DNA of 64,000 bases from Bacillota bacterium (GTDB lineage: Bacteria; Bacillota; UBA4882; UBA8346). The translations under genes were made by a program, and so were the position numbers. The stretch spans positions 62,001-126,000 of the forward strand of contig JAEYPR010000010.1 of the NCBI GenBank assembly GCA_023410535.1. Direction: 5' to 3'. A model generated the notes under the pieces. The model was given only the letters and a program-made list of their open reading frames with translations. It had not been told where the DNA came from and did no database searches. The first letter of the stretch is position 1, and the number at the start of each line of letters is the position of its first letter. Shown here one piece after another: positions 16,634-25,330 of the stretch.

Positions 16634-18154
16634 TTATTTTCGTACGGAGGGTAAAAGAACCTTGATCTGAAAACCAAACCCCGGCAATTTACTGCCTCCA
16701 CCCGGAACTTCGATATTATAGTCAGCGATTTCACTATGACGCGCCAACTCTTCTTTTGCCTGAATGATATTTTTACCTTTCAACCATTCTCGGATTGATT
16801 CGGCGTTTAATTTTCCCTGAATTTTCCCTCGGCCATTCAAATGGATCAACGCTTGTTGATTATCACTGGAAAGCACGCGAGCCGCCATCAACTCGATTTT
16901 TTGGTTTTTAATCTGAAAATTTGCGGGAAGATCTTGTTCAAAACGATAATTTAATATTTTTGATACTTCATTAAAAGCTGGAACTAACGCCGAAACTCGA
17001 TATTCCAGTTTGGTTTTGACAACCGTGCTCTCCGTGCCGATATCGGGAGAGCTGATGATGCGAACGATTTCTGTCTGAATCAATTCGGGGATTAATAAAT
17101 AATCCTTGGTAATCAGGGAATTGATCTCTCCCGATCCGACCAGCTCTAATTGACGTTTTGCTTCTTCTTCACTTTTTTTCACATCTTCCAATGTAACAAC
17201 GGATACTTTTTTATCTTCCCCTCCGTAGGTCGGAGTAAGGTTGATTACCTTTAGTACGCGAAAATTCCTGCCAATAACCTGCGTAATTGATTGTGCTGGC
17301 AAATTAGCCGAGGTTCCCTTGATTTCGGCAGTAATCGTAGTTTCCGCCCGCCCATATGCTTCCCCGACTGCCAAACCGGTTTGGTAGCGGGTTGTCTTCT
17401 TGGGGACAAGGACATCTTGGTCGGTAAAGAACCTGGTATTATTTTTGCCGATAACCGTCGTTTTTTTCGGAACCACAATCGGTTGAGCCGACGAATTGAT
17501 AAATGTTACTTTGCCAACAGCGGCTGTTACACCTACCACTTTCGAGCCGGTAGCGACATTTTGAATGTCAAGTTGCGCAATTTTTTCAACCAATTTGGCA
17601 GGTATCTTATTTGAATCAAGACTCGTCTCGGCAATAGCCGGACTAATTTGGGTTTCAACCGCAAAATCAAGATTTTCTTCTTTGGGATAAACGATCACGG
17701 TGGCTTTCGGTTGAAAAAACCACCACGTGGCGATGATAAGGGTAAAAAAAGCAATCGGCAAAGTGATCAGCAACCCACCTTGGCGAAGGTTATGGTTACT
17801 TCGAACCGGAGTAGGAATTTTTTCAGGAACCGCTGCCGCTTCAACGACGCTTCTGGCAACTGTAAAAATGACAGGATTGTTTGGTGGCGGAGAAGCCTCC
17901 GCTTTTTCAGTAATTGTTGCTAACCCTACTTTTTGGGCTAGAGCGATAATTTGCGGACAAGCAGTATGAATCAGAAGTTCTTTGGCTTCCTCGTCCACAT
18001 AAAACTTAATGAGACGCAAATTGATCTCATTATTTAGTAACTGCGCTTGCTCGGGAACCTCTAATACAATTTGATTGGCGGAAGTATGGATGATCGTCTT
18101 AACCAGTTCTTCAATGGGCATGTCCGGATTTACATCGATTTTTTGAAGACTCAT
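16634..18154 (-). CDS. Single-pass membrane protein, baseplate-J-like
   Basis: 506 residues. A cytoplasmic region (about 1-125) precedes one membrane segment (LLITLPIAFFTLIIATWWFF, about 128-147). The long outer part has strand-rich repeats such as GKVTFINSSAQPIVVPKKT and TITAEIKGTSANLPAQSI. These recall the baseplate J/gp47-like proteins annotated in Clostridia, but no phage genes lie nearby. GGGGTGA lies just before ATG 18154, so I prefer it to the ATG at 18187. Function unknown; an envelope role is likely from topology. Confidence 0.55.
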   Translation of the reverse strand: MSLQKIDVNPDMPIEELVKTIIHTSANQIVLEVPEQAQLLNNEINLRLIKFYVDEEAKELLIHTACPQIIALAQKVGLATITEKAEASPPPNNPVIFTVARSVVEAAAVPEKIPTPVRSNHNLRQGGLLITLPIAFFTLIIATWWFFQPKATVIVYPKEENLDFAVETQISPAIAETSLDSNKIPAKLVEKIAQLDIQNVATGSKVVGVTAAVGKVTFINSSAQPIVVPKKTTVIGKNNTRFFTDQDVLVPKKTTRYQTGLAVGEAYGRAETTITAEIKGTSANLPAQSITQVIGRNFRVLKVINLTPTYGGEDKKVSVVTLEDVKKSEEEAKRQLELVGSGEINSLITKDYLLIPELIQTEIVRIISSPDIGTESTVVKTKLEYRVSALVPAFNEVSKILNYRFEQDLPANFQIKNQKIELMAARVLSSDNQQALIHLNGRGKIQGKLNAESIREWLKGKNIIQAKEELARHSEIADYNIEVPGGGSKLPGFGFQIKVLLPSVRK

Positions 18155-18229
18155 TTCGTCACCCCATTCAAAGTCAATCGTATTCATCTCAGTTGTCGAT
18201 TATCGGATTGACATTTCTTGATTGATTGA

Positions 18230-19291
18230 TTATTGATTTAAAAGCTGCCATTGTCCCTTCGTTCCACGAAGAATCGTCCCTGCTAAATCAGGTGGTTTTG
18301 CTATACCCATCGTATCTAAAATCGTTACCGCAAGGTCATAAACGGTGATGGGCTTGTTATTCCCACTCGTTAACAGGCCTTTGGAAAATTTACGGCTATG
18401 AAGCATCAGAACTGAAGCCTGTTTTTTCAGCGCAGGTTGTAGTTGCGCTGGAGGTAACGCTGTAAAAAGGATGGTTAACGTAGTCGGGTCGTTAATTGCT
18501 CCATTCAGTTCATTGACGATCCGATCATATTGCTGAATAATTAGACGACGGTAGTAATTTTCTTGACGGTCCGTTAAGTTCAACCGCAATCCTTCTAAAC
18601 GTTCCAGATCGCCCAAAGTGACTAAGGTGACCGCTGCTTTTTTATGACAGAGTTTAACAATTGGCACGATTTTTTCCGAATCAACCCGTCTTTTAAAAGG
18701 AAACGTACTGTCACGGATTTGAGTTTCAGACCCTAAAAAACTATAATCAATTAAACCATGTTGATTCATGAGCATTGCCGCACTGGAACGATTGACGGTG
18801 TCGGTGTCGCTATTGCCAACGACAGCAGTCTGATACCCTTTCTGTTGTAGCAAGGAACCGAATCGACCAATATATGTAGAGGTACTACTGGGATTTAATT
18901 GATAAATTCGCGGAAAACCCAGATGAATCGCGTTACCGGGTTTGACTGCAAACCCCGTTAGCGTCGGGTATAACCGACCTACCGTTTCACCGTTATAGCG
19001 CTCGTCACGATTAAAAAATAACGAACTGGCTTGATTGATTTTAACCGGGACTCCACTATTAAAAGCAAAATAAACTTGTTCCGGATTGCGGAAATCTTGC
19101 GATACCGATTGCAATAGGGCCACAGCCGACCGACTGGCGAATTTCATGAGATTTGGAGTCCGACCGTTAATATCCGAAAGCGTCAACCGCGGAATATGTA
19201 CAATAAGGATTCGCTGTTGGGGCGCTGCGGCTACCATTGCTGAAAAAAACAAAAAGAAAATAAGCGGGAAAAGAAAAAATCGGCCTCGCAA
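18230..19291 (-). CDS. Secreted alkaline-phosphatase-fold protein
   Basis: 353 residues with a strong signal peptide (FFLFPLIFFLFFSAMVAAA). The rest resembles the sulfatase/alkaline phosphatase superfamily: AVVGNSDTD in the middle and PITVYDLAVTILDTMGI at the end, but metal ligands are only partly evident. I place the start at TTG 19291: GGAGG lies 6 nt before it and the signal peptide then starts with RGR; the ATG at 19345 has no ribosome binding site. Substrate unknown. Adjacent to the membrane protein at 16634. Confidence 0.55.
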   Translation of the reverse strand: MRGRFFLFPLIFFLFFSAMVAAAPQQRILIVHIPRLTLSDINGRTPNLMKFASRSAVALLQSVSQDFRNPEQVYFAFNSGVPVKINQASSLFFNRDERYNGETVGRLYPTLTGFAVKPGNAIHLGFPRIYQLNPSSTSTYIGRFGSLLQQKGYQTAVVGNSDTDTVNRSSAAMLMNQHGLIDYSFLGSETQIRDSTFPFKRRVDSEKIVPIVKLCHKKAAVTLVTLGDLERLEGLRLNLTDRQENYYRRLIIQQYDRIVNELNGAINDPTTLTILFTALPPAQLQPALKKQASVLMLHSRKFSKGLLTSGNNKPITVYDLAVTILDTMGIAKPPDLAGTILRGTKGQWQLLNQ

Positions 19292-19403
19292 CGGAGTCCT
19301 CCAAGAATTTGTCTCGTAATAAAAAAGCGGTTTAACCACTGCCATTCAAATCATACCGAAACTATCTCTTCTTGTCAATCGGACCTGCTATTTTGAGTTT
19401 CGT

Positions 19404-20417
19404 CTAATCCAGTTTCGGTTCGGGTTTCGGATAGCCAAAACAAATTTCGTAAATGGTTTTAATAACTGTTAAGACAATCGAACCAAGTGGAACTGCAAAT
19501 ATCATTCCGACCAATCCAAAGATTTGCCCGCCAATCAATATCAAATAGATTACCAGCAAGGGACTTAAGCGTAGCGTTCCTCCGATAATCTTGGGGGCTA
19601 GAAAGATCACTTCCAGCTGATTGACCACCAAAAAAAGCAACAGAACATACAGTGCCGACCATGGGGAATGCATCAACGCGAAAATAATCGCCGGAATTGC
19701 ACCGAGCACCGGGCCAAAATAAGGAATCAAATTTAAAAAACCGGCCATCATCCCCAGCAAAAAGGCAATATCGATTCCTAAGATACTCAGCCCAATGCTA
19801 ATCAATATTCCCACAATCAAAGTATCCAACAATTGGCCGCGGATATACAACCGTAAAATCGCGTCAATTCTCAGAAAAACTTGGGTCCACTGACTCCCGA
19901 CATTTGCATATAACCAACGTTGGGTATTTTCTTTAAGTTTGGGATAATCGCGACTTATATAATAGGCAAGTAACGGTACCAACAAATAGATAAAAGAACG
20001 TGAGAAAAATCCAACCATCCCCTCAGCGATCCGGATTAACGAATTTCGGACCAACGTTTCGCCCCGGGAGGTGACTTGCGATAGAAATACCTTGACATTA
20101 GCGGGCAACTGCCAATACATTTTCGAATATTTTTCAAGGGTAAACTGAAACGACTGATATAACGAAGGGAGTTGTTGAATTACCCCCGTTAAATCATGCA
20201 TCAAGCGTGGAACGATCAATCCAAAAACCAAGGCCACAACCAATAATAAAATCAAATAAACGGTAATGATCGCCCAATCTCTTGGCGCTCCTTTTTTTTG
20301 AAAAAACTCCACTAAGGGATTGATGGCATAAGCGATAAAAAAAGCGAAAATAAATGGGGCAATCACCGTTTTTGACAGATAAACCACCAAGCTAACGAAC
20401 AGGAAGAGCAAGATCAA
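19404..20417 (-). CDS. AI-2E/PerM family permease (YtvI-like)
   Basis: 337 residues with about eight membrane segments and the family signature of the C-terminal half (GFLNLIPYFGPVLGAIPAI). Family members include an autoinducer exporter and ion antiporters, so the substrate is not assigned. The TTG at 20417 falls in the first membrane segment and has no good ribosome binding site. Upstream, GAGGGAG is followed by in-frame ATT (20450) and ATC (20447), giving a better N-terminus with FSKKTW; a rare start codon is possible. Confidence 0.85.
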   Translation of the reverse strand: MILLFLFVSLVVYLSKTVIAPFIFAFFIAYAINPLVEFFQKKGAPRDWAIITVYLILLLVVALVFGLIVPRLMHDLTGVIQQLPSLYQSFQFTLEKYSKMYWQLPANVKVFLSQVTSRGETLVRNSLIRIAEGMVGFFSRSFIYLLVPLLAYYISRDYPKLKENTQRWLYANVGSQWTQVFLRIDAILRLYIRGQLLDTLIVGILISIGLSILGIDIAFLLGMMAGFLNLIPYFGPVLGAIPAIIFALMHSPWSALYVLLLFLVVNQLEVIFLAPKIIGGTLRLSPLLVIYLILIGGQIFGLVGMIFAVPLGSIVLTVIKTIYEICFGYPKPEPKLD

Positions 20418-20565
20418 AAACCAAGTCTTTTTCGAAAAAATGGCGATAATTGACTCCCTCTTTCGGAATAAATATTAACCTTGAAAGTGCCTTTATCCAC
20501 CCAGACATGAAGTTCTGGGCTATTAATTAAAATCGTTCTCAAACCTTAACGTGGACGACTTATAG

Positions 20566-20589
20566 AAAAAAGCGCACGTAAGTGCGCTA
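20566..20589 (-). terminator. Terminator of the YtxH-like gene
   Basis: AGCGCAC / GTGCGCT stem with a TTAC-like loop and a T6 tail on the minus strand, starting 2 nt after the stop of the gene at 20591. Confidence 0.85.
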
Positions 20590-20590
20590 T

Positions 20591-20833
20591 TTAAGAATTA
20601 CGATGAGCCAAGCGTTGCGTGATAGAGGCGGTCCCGTCCTTTAAGACATTGGACCACCGTTTTGTCTGGTCTTTGACCATTTGGACCGTTCCTCGATTTT
20701 GATGTTTCATTCGCATTGAATTTGACCGCATTTTGAGCGGAGCCATACCTTGTTTCTTACGCATCAACATTGCCAATCCAACGGTTGCACCGATCACGCT
20801 TCCAGCGATTATTCCCCGTACTAGTTTGTGCAT
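20591..20833 (-). CDS. YtxH-like small membrane protein
   Basis: 80 residues. N-terminal Gly-rich membrane segment (GIIAGSVIGATVGLAMLM) then a basic, Met/Gln-rich tail. It resembles YtxH general-stress proteins, though the match is weak because such proteins are short. AGAGGTGA lies 5 nt before ATG 20833. Monocistronic with a terminator. Function unknown. Confidence 0.6.
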   Translation of the reverse strand: MHKLVRGIIAGSVIGATVGLAMLMRKKQGMAPLKMRSNSMRMKHQNRGTVQMVKDQTKRWSNVLKDGTASITQRLAHRNS

Positions 20834-20921
20834 TATAATCACCTCTCTCTTGAACTGGGTAATAATATTATCCCCAGTTAAGTAGAGGTTTAAACCAAAA
20901 ACTTATGAACAAATGCCGCAC

Positions 20922-22052
20922 TCAAATGCTGAGGGGTAATCCCGATCGCGGCATATTTTCGTAATTCAACTTATCGGCCTTTTCAATAATTCCTCCGCCA
21001 ATGACAAGGTCATCACGGTAAAAGACGACTGATTGTCCGGGAGTAATCGCCCGTTGCGGCGTCTCAAAAACCACTTGTACATGGTTGTCCGCGATTGGAC
21101 GGACCAAAGCCGGGGTTGGTTTGGCGGAATATCGAATTTTCGCTTCCACCGGAATTTCTTCCGTAAGTTCAGGAATGGCAATCCAATTCAACGAGCTGGC
21201 AATTAAACTCCCGGCAAAAATTGCTTCGGCCGAACCAATGACCACTTCATTGGTTTCGGGACGAATTTCCGTGACGAAACGCGGTTCGCCGAAGGCGATT
21301 CCCAACCCTTTTCTTTGGCCAATCGTATAATTGACAATCCCCGTGTGGGTCCCTAACACGTTTCCGGTTTGGTCGACAATCTTCCCGGGTTGCACCGAAC
21401 CCGGACGGTAATCTTTAATATATTGGGCGTAGTCCTGATCGGGCACAAAGCAAATTTCCTGGCTATCCGGTTTATCGGCAACCCGTAACCCGAGGACGGT
21501 CGCTTGTTTACGAATCTCCGCCTTCGTATATTCACCCAACGGAAACAAACTGGCGCTCAATTGGTCCTGAGTTAAACCATATAAGGCATAACTTTGGTCT
21601 TTGCCCGGGTCGAGTCCCTTTTTCAAAACCCAACGACCAGTAGTCGAATCAAGTTCACGCCGGACATAATGGCCGGTAGCGACATACTCCCCGTCCAAGG
21701 CTCGTGCTTTATCCAGTAGATTTTTAAATTTCAATTCATGATTACAAACAATGCAAGGATTGGGGGTCCGGCCCTGTAGATATTCATCAACAAAGTAGTT
21801 GATCACTTTCTCGCGAAACGGGCCTTGCAAATTCGTTACGTAATAAGGAATTCCCAACTTATTCGCTACCGAACGGGCGTCTTCAACCGCGCCAAGGGAG
21901 CAGCACCCTCCTTCGGCGTCTTCTCCGGACGGGAGATCCGTTTGCCATATTTGCATAGTCATTCCAATGACTTCATAACCCTGTTCAAGCAGGAGCGCAG
22001 CCGCTACCGAGCTGTCCACTCCGCCGCTCATGGCCATAATAACCCGTGTCAT
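20922..22052 (-). CDS. mnmA: tRNA 2-thiouridylase MnmA
   Basis: Thiolates U34 of tRNA-Lys, -Glu and -Gln using sulfur from a cysteine desulfurase. 376 residues. PP-loop SGGVDSSVAAALL at the start, catalytic Cys in NPCIVCNHELKF (about residue 100) and the second catalytic Cys in QEICFVPDQDY (about 198). Overlaps nifU by one base (TGATG) at the end of the iscR-nifS-nifU cluster, which supplies its sulfur. The Lys, Glu and Gln tRNA genes in this window belong to its substrate families. Confidence 0.97.
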   Translation of the reverse strand: MTRVIMAMSGGVDSSVAAALLLEQGYEVIGMTMQIWQTDLPSGEDAEGGCCSLGAVEDARSVANKLGIPYYVTNLQGPFREKVINYFVDEYLQGRTPNPCIVCNHELKFKNLLDKARALDGEYVATGHYVRRELDSTTGRWVLKKGLDPGKDQSYALYGLTQDQLSASLFPLGEYTKAEIRKQATVLGLRVADKPDSQEICFVPDQDYAQYIKDYRPGSVQPGKIVDQTGNVLGTHTGIVNYTIGQRKGLGIAFGEPRFVTEIRPETNEVVIGSAEAIFAGSLIASSLNWIAIPELTEEIPVEAKIRYSAKPTPALVRPIADNHVQVVFETPQRAITPGQSVVFYRDDLVIGGGIIEKADKLNYENMPRSGLPLSI

Positions 22053-22423
22053 CAGCCGACGTTCTTAGCCCGATAATCTTCGATCGCACGATGAAGCGCA
22101 TCAGCGGCTAAATTGGAGCAATGCATTTTTTGGGGGGGTAGACCATCCAGCGCTTCCGCAACCGCTTTGTTGGTAATCTCCAAAGCTTCGTCGATGGTTT
22201 TTCCAATCACCAATTCCGTTACCATACTGCTGGTAGCGATTGCGGCGCCACAACCGAAGGTTTTGAATTTAACATCGACGATATGATCGTCTTCGATTTT
22301 TAAATATATTCGCATGATATCACCGCAGACAGCATTACCGACCTCGCCTACGCCATCCGCATTATTGATTTCACCTACATTACGGGGATTTTGAAAATGA
22401 TCCATTACTTTGTCAGTGTACAT
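22052..22423 (-). CDS. nifU: Fe-S scaffold protein, NifU/IscU type
   Basis: 123 residues. The three scaffold cysteines are visible in GNAVCGD, KFKTFGCGAAIA and KMHCSNLAADAL, with the conserved Asp after the first. Begins YTDKVMDHFQNPRNVG, the standard IscU/NifU N-terminus. It overlaps the 3' end of nifS by 19 nt, so the pair is translationally linked. Builds Fe-S clusters from NifS sulfur. Confidence 0.96.
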   Translation of the reverse strand: MYTDKVMDHFQNPRNVGEINNADGVGEVGNAVCGDIMRIYLKIEDDHIVDVKFKTFGCGAAIATSSMVTELVIGKTIDEALEITNKAVAEALDGLPPQKMHCSNLAADALHRAIEDYRAKNVG

Positions 22424-23607
22424 TCAGAACACTCCTTTCGTTGCGAATTATTATATAACGGAGACATTGAGCGTAACTTATTGACGATCTCCGGCAAAAC
22501 TTCCAATACATAATCGATCTCCGCTTTGGTCGTCGATTTGCCTAAGGTTAGCCGTAACGACCCATGGGCAATTTCATGACAGATCCCCATGCCCAACAAC
22601 ACGTGCGATGGTTCAAGCGAACCCGATGTGCAGGCTGAACCGCTGGAAGCCGCAATTCCTTTTAAATCAAGATTGAGCAATAAGGACTCGCCTTCAATAA
22701 ATTCGAAACTGAAGTTGACATTGCCCGGTAAACGTTGCGTCCGGTGTCCGTTAAGACGGACATATTCGAAACGTTCTAAAATATTGTCAATCAAGTAATC
22801 CCGCAACTCAGTCAAACGTTTGGCCGTTTCCGGAATCCGTGCATTGGCGAGTTGTAAGGCTTTCGCCAAGCCGATAATTCCGGCGATATTTTCGGTGCCG
22901 GCCCGACGATTACGCTCTTGGCCGCCGCCATGAATCACTTGGGTTAACCGGATCCCTTTGCGGACGTATAACGCCCCTACCCCTTTGGGTCCGTAGAATT
23001 TATGGGCGGTCAACGAGAGCATGTCGACTCCCAACTCTTTCACATTCACCGGAATTGCGCCGACCGACTGCACTGCGTCGGTGTGAAATAAAATCTTTCG
23101 TTCTTTAAGGATTTTAGCAATTTCGGCAATGGGTTGAATGGTTCCAACTTCGTTATTGGCATGCATAATCGTGACGAGGATGGTTTTATCAGTCAATGCC
23201 TGCTCGACATCGCGCGGATCAACCAGACCTTCGCTATTCACCGGAATGTAAGTAACTTTAAACCCTTGCGTCTCCAAAAACTTACAAGCATCATATACCG
23301 CATGGTGTTCAATGGCGGAAGTAATGATATGATCGCCTTTGTTCCGATAGGCCAATGCTACCCCTTTGATCGCCAGATTGTCGCTTTCTGAGCCGGAACC
23401 GGTAAAGATAATCTCAGCCGGATCGACCCCGCCCAATTCAGCTGCGACAGTCGCCCGGGCTTGATCCAGCGCCTTGCGGGTTTCGCGGCCAAAGGAATGA
23501 ATACTTGAAGGATTACCGTAAAGCTCCGAAAAGTATGGGAGCATCGCCGACAACACTTCAGGATCAACAGCGGTGGTTGCTGCATTGTCCAGATAAACTC
23601 GTTGCAT
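22405..23607 (-). CDS. nifS: Cysteine desulfurase NifS/IscS
   Basis: 400 residues, PLP enzyme releasing sulfur from cysteine. YLDNAATTAVDPEV begins the protein; the PLP lysine lies in SLTAHKFYGPKG and the active cysteine in SSGSACTSGSLEPSHVL. The SACTSG loop fits the NifS/IscS group. A Cys-rich tail (KECSECTLTK) extends beyond the usual end and may carry metal or disulfide function. AGGAG lies 10 nt before the ATG. Follows iscR, precedes nifU and mnmA. Confidence 0.97.
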   Translation of the reverse strand: MQRVYLDNAATTAVDPEVLSAMLPYFSELYGNPSSIHSFGRETRKALDQARATVAAELGGVDPAEIIFTGSGSESDNLAIKGVALAYRNKGDHIITSAIEHHAVYDACKFLETQGFKVTYIPVNSEGLVDPRDVEQALTDKTILVTIMHANNEVGTIQPIAEIAKILKERKILFHTDAVQSVGAIPVNVKELGVDMLSLTAHKFYGPKGVGALYVRKGIRLTQVIHGGGQERNRRAGTENIAGIIGLAKALQLANARIPETAKRLTELRDYLIDNILERFEYVRLNGHRTQRLPGNVNFSFEFIEGESLLLNLDLKGIAASSGSACTSGSLEPSHVLLGMGICHEIAHGSLRLTLGKSTTKAEIDYVLEVLPEIVNKLRSMSPLYNNSQRKECSECTLTK

Positions 23608-23624
23608 GATGAACCATCTCCTAG

Positions 23625-24071
23625 TTAAATATAATACATTGAATTTGAAGAATGTAGACTATTATAGTCGGATATTAGATCAGCCAAAGTCGTTGAGTCT
23701 AATACTTCCACCATACTGTCACGCAAACGTTTCCATAAGCCTTGAGTGGCGCAATGGCCGGAGTTTAGGCAATTGCCTTCGGCGTCGTCAATCACACATT
23801 CCACCGGAGCGATTGGCCCTTCAAGCACTCGCAGGATGTCACCGATTTTTATTTCGGCAGGATCGCGGGTTAATTGATAACCGCCCAATGCGCCGCGAAC
23901 ACTGGAAACCAAACCGGCTTTACGAAGAGTGGCGATGAGTTGTTCCAAATAAGGTTCAGAGATTCGTTGCTTTTCGGCAATGGTTTTCAACGCCACCGGT
24001 CCATCTTGCTCATTTAAAGCCAACTCCAACATGGCTCTAATTCCATATTGTCCACGCGTTGAAATCTTCAC
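23625..24071 (-). CDS. iscR: Rrf2 family regulator, IscR-like
   Basis: 148 residues. Winged helix with the start MKISTRGQYGIRAMLELAL and recognition region SEPYLEQLIATLRKAGLV. Cys92, Cys101 and Cys107 match the three Fe-S ligands of IscR (92, 98, 104 in E. coli) in spacing order. GTG start with AAAGGAGAG. Probably senses Fe-S cluster supply and represses its own operon. It lies 17 nt before nifS. Confidence 0.95.
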   Translation of the reverse strand: MKISTRGQYGIRAMLELALNEQDGPVALKTIAEKQRISEPYLEQLIATLRKAGLVSSVRGALGGYQLTRDPAEIKIGDILRVLEGPIAPVECVIDDAEGNCLNSGHCATQGLWKRLRDSMVEVLDSTTLADLISDYNSLHSSNSMYYI

Positions 24072-24087
24072 GAAAACTCTCCTTTAT

Positions 24088-24172
24088 TTCTACTAAATAA
24101 GTAGAATTTAAATCCCGACCTTTTTAGTATACTTTACGATTTAATCCTACCATAACTTCTATAGTATGTCAA
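24088..24172 (-). promoter_or_regulatory. iscR promoter and inverted repeat
   Basis: TTGACA (24167-24172), a 17-bp spacer and TAGGAT (24144-24149) form a strong promoter for iscR-nifS-nifU-mnmA. In the leader, TTCTACT-AAATA-AGTAGAA (24088-24106) is a perfect 7-bp inverted repeat. It could be the Rrf2 operator, or an RNA hairpin near the ribosome binding site. Confidence 0.65.
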
Positions 24173-24238
24173 ATATTTAATGGACTATATTCAAAGAAAT
24201 CAGCCCGCTCCGGGCCGGCGCTGTGTAAAAGGATTAAA

Positions 24239-24268
24239 AATCGGGGTTGTTTCGCAAACACCCCGATT
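24239..24268 (-). terminator. Terminator of the rarA-racemase unit
   Basis: AATCGGGGT / ACCCCGATT with a 12-nt loop, followed by T5 on the minus strand, 10 nt after the racemase stop. Confidence 0.9.
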
Positions 24269-24277
24269 CACCGGGAC

Positions 24278-25330
24278 TTATTTTCGATAGTCTTTCTGCA
24301 CATAGGGGGAGGTCATCAATGACAACAAGCTCCAATAACTCGGCCGAAATAAAACGGTTGCGCCCACCGCCGGTTTGCGCTCGCAGGCTAAAACAGTATA
24401 ATCGCTACTCCCCCCTAAAACCATGAAGTTGGGGTCCAGCGGAGTCAGTCCGGTCAATGGCGTATCCTGATGCCCGATACTTAAAAGCGCCCGATAACCT
24501 CCTTTGGTTACGGGAAATGACGGAGCGCGCCCAAAGGCGTCAAGACCGATTTCGCCGTCGGGCAACGCCGGTTTGGTCTGAACCTGAACGATCTCGGCTT
24601 CCACCGTAAAAGCATCCGGGTTTAAATCCGGAAGGAAGTTCCCGTGAAGCGTCTCTCTTCCTAATAAAATCGCTTCACCGATTCGTAAATGGTTGACGCC
24701 GGGCGGTATTTTTCCCTGATAAACCATTGGTAGACTGCTTGAATTACCTCCGGAGACTTGTTCAATGGGTAAGCTAAATTCGGTGCGAAGCCGGTTAGCC
24801 AGTTCGACCAGATGGTTCAGTTTCGCCTCGGTCGGAACCGCTCCGGCAAAGCAGGAAAAATTGGTACCAAGCGCTGTCGCGCGGATCTTTCGTAAAGAGC
24901 GACAGGCATTAGCTAAAAAACCCAGGTCGGCTTCGGACAATCCCTCCCGAAGATCGCCCAGATCGACCATAAACATCATTTGATGTGCAACGCCGACCCT
25001 CTCCAGTGCAGCAACGGTTACTGCTTCCGAATTGAGACTCAACGCAGCGACGGAAGTCACTTCGGCGATCCGGCTTAAACTCGGTAAACGCAACATAATC
25101 AAACGAACCTTGGGGAAACACTTTTTAAATTCGAGCAAATTTTCGATTCGCGAATCGCCGATTTCAGTTACGCCGGCTTCAATCAAGGCTTGGGCAATCG
25201 TTGTATCGCCGGCAATCCCTTTTAAAACCGTCGTGATGGTGATGCCCGAATCTTGTGTTCGCTTGCGGATGGTGTTGAAGTTGGCAACGATTTTATGGAG
25301 ATCAATGATCATCCGTGGTAATCTAGTCAT
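24278..25330 (-). CDS. PLP-dependent amino acid racemase (Orr-like)
   Basis: 350 residues in the alanine/ornithine racemase family with an alanine-racemase N-terminal fold. The PLP lysine is likely in TTVLKGIAGD, and VSGGNSSSLPMV plus GVNHLRIGEAILLGRET are typical of the Orr subgroup. The start is ATG 25330: AAGGA precedes it and the frame overlaps the rarA stop by 8 nt. Substrate (ornithine or another amino acid) cannot be told from sequence. Coupled to rarA by overlap, possibly only by location. Confidence 0.85.
   Translation of the reverse strand: MTRLPRMIIDLHKIVANFNTIRKRTQDSGITITTVLKGIAGDTTIAQALIEAGVTEIGDSRIENLLEFKKCFPKVRLIMLRLPSLSRIAEVTSVAALSLNSEAVTVAALERVGVAHQMMFMVDLGDLREGLSEADLGFLANACRSLRKIRATALGTNFSCFAGAVPTEAKLNHLVELANRLRTEFSLPIEQVSGGNSSSLPMVYQGKIPPGVNHLRIGEAILLGRETLHGNFLPDLNPDAFTVEAEIVQVQTKPALPDGEIGLDAFGRAPSFPVTKGGYRALLSIGHQDTPLTGLTPLDPNFMVLGGSSDYTVLACERKPAVGATVLFRPSYWSLLSLMTSPYVQKDYRK

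Noticed and set aside
16634..18154. Prophage baseplate gene
   Set aside because: Only the loose fold similarity suggests phage; there is a membrane segment and no other phage gene nearby, so it is kept as an envelope protein.
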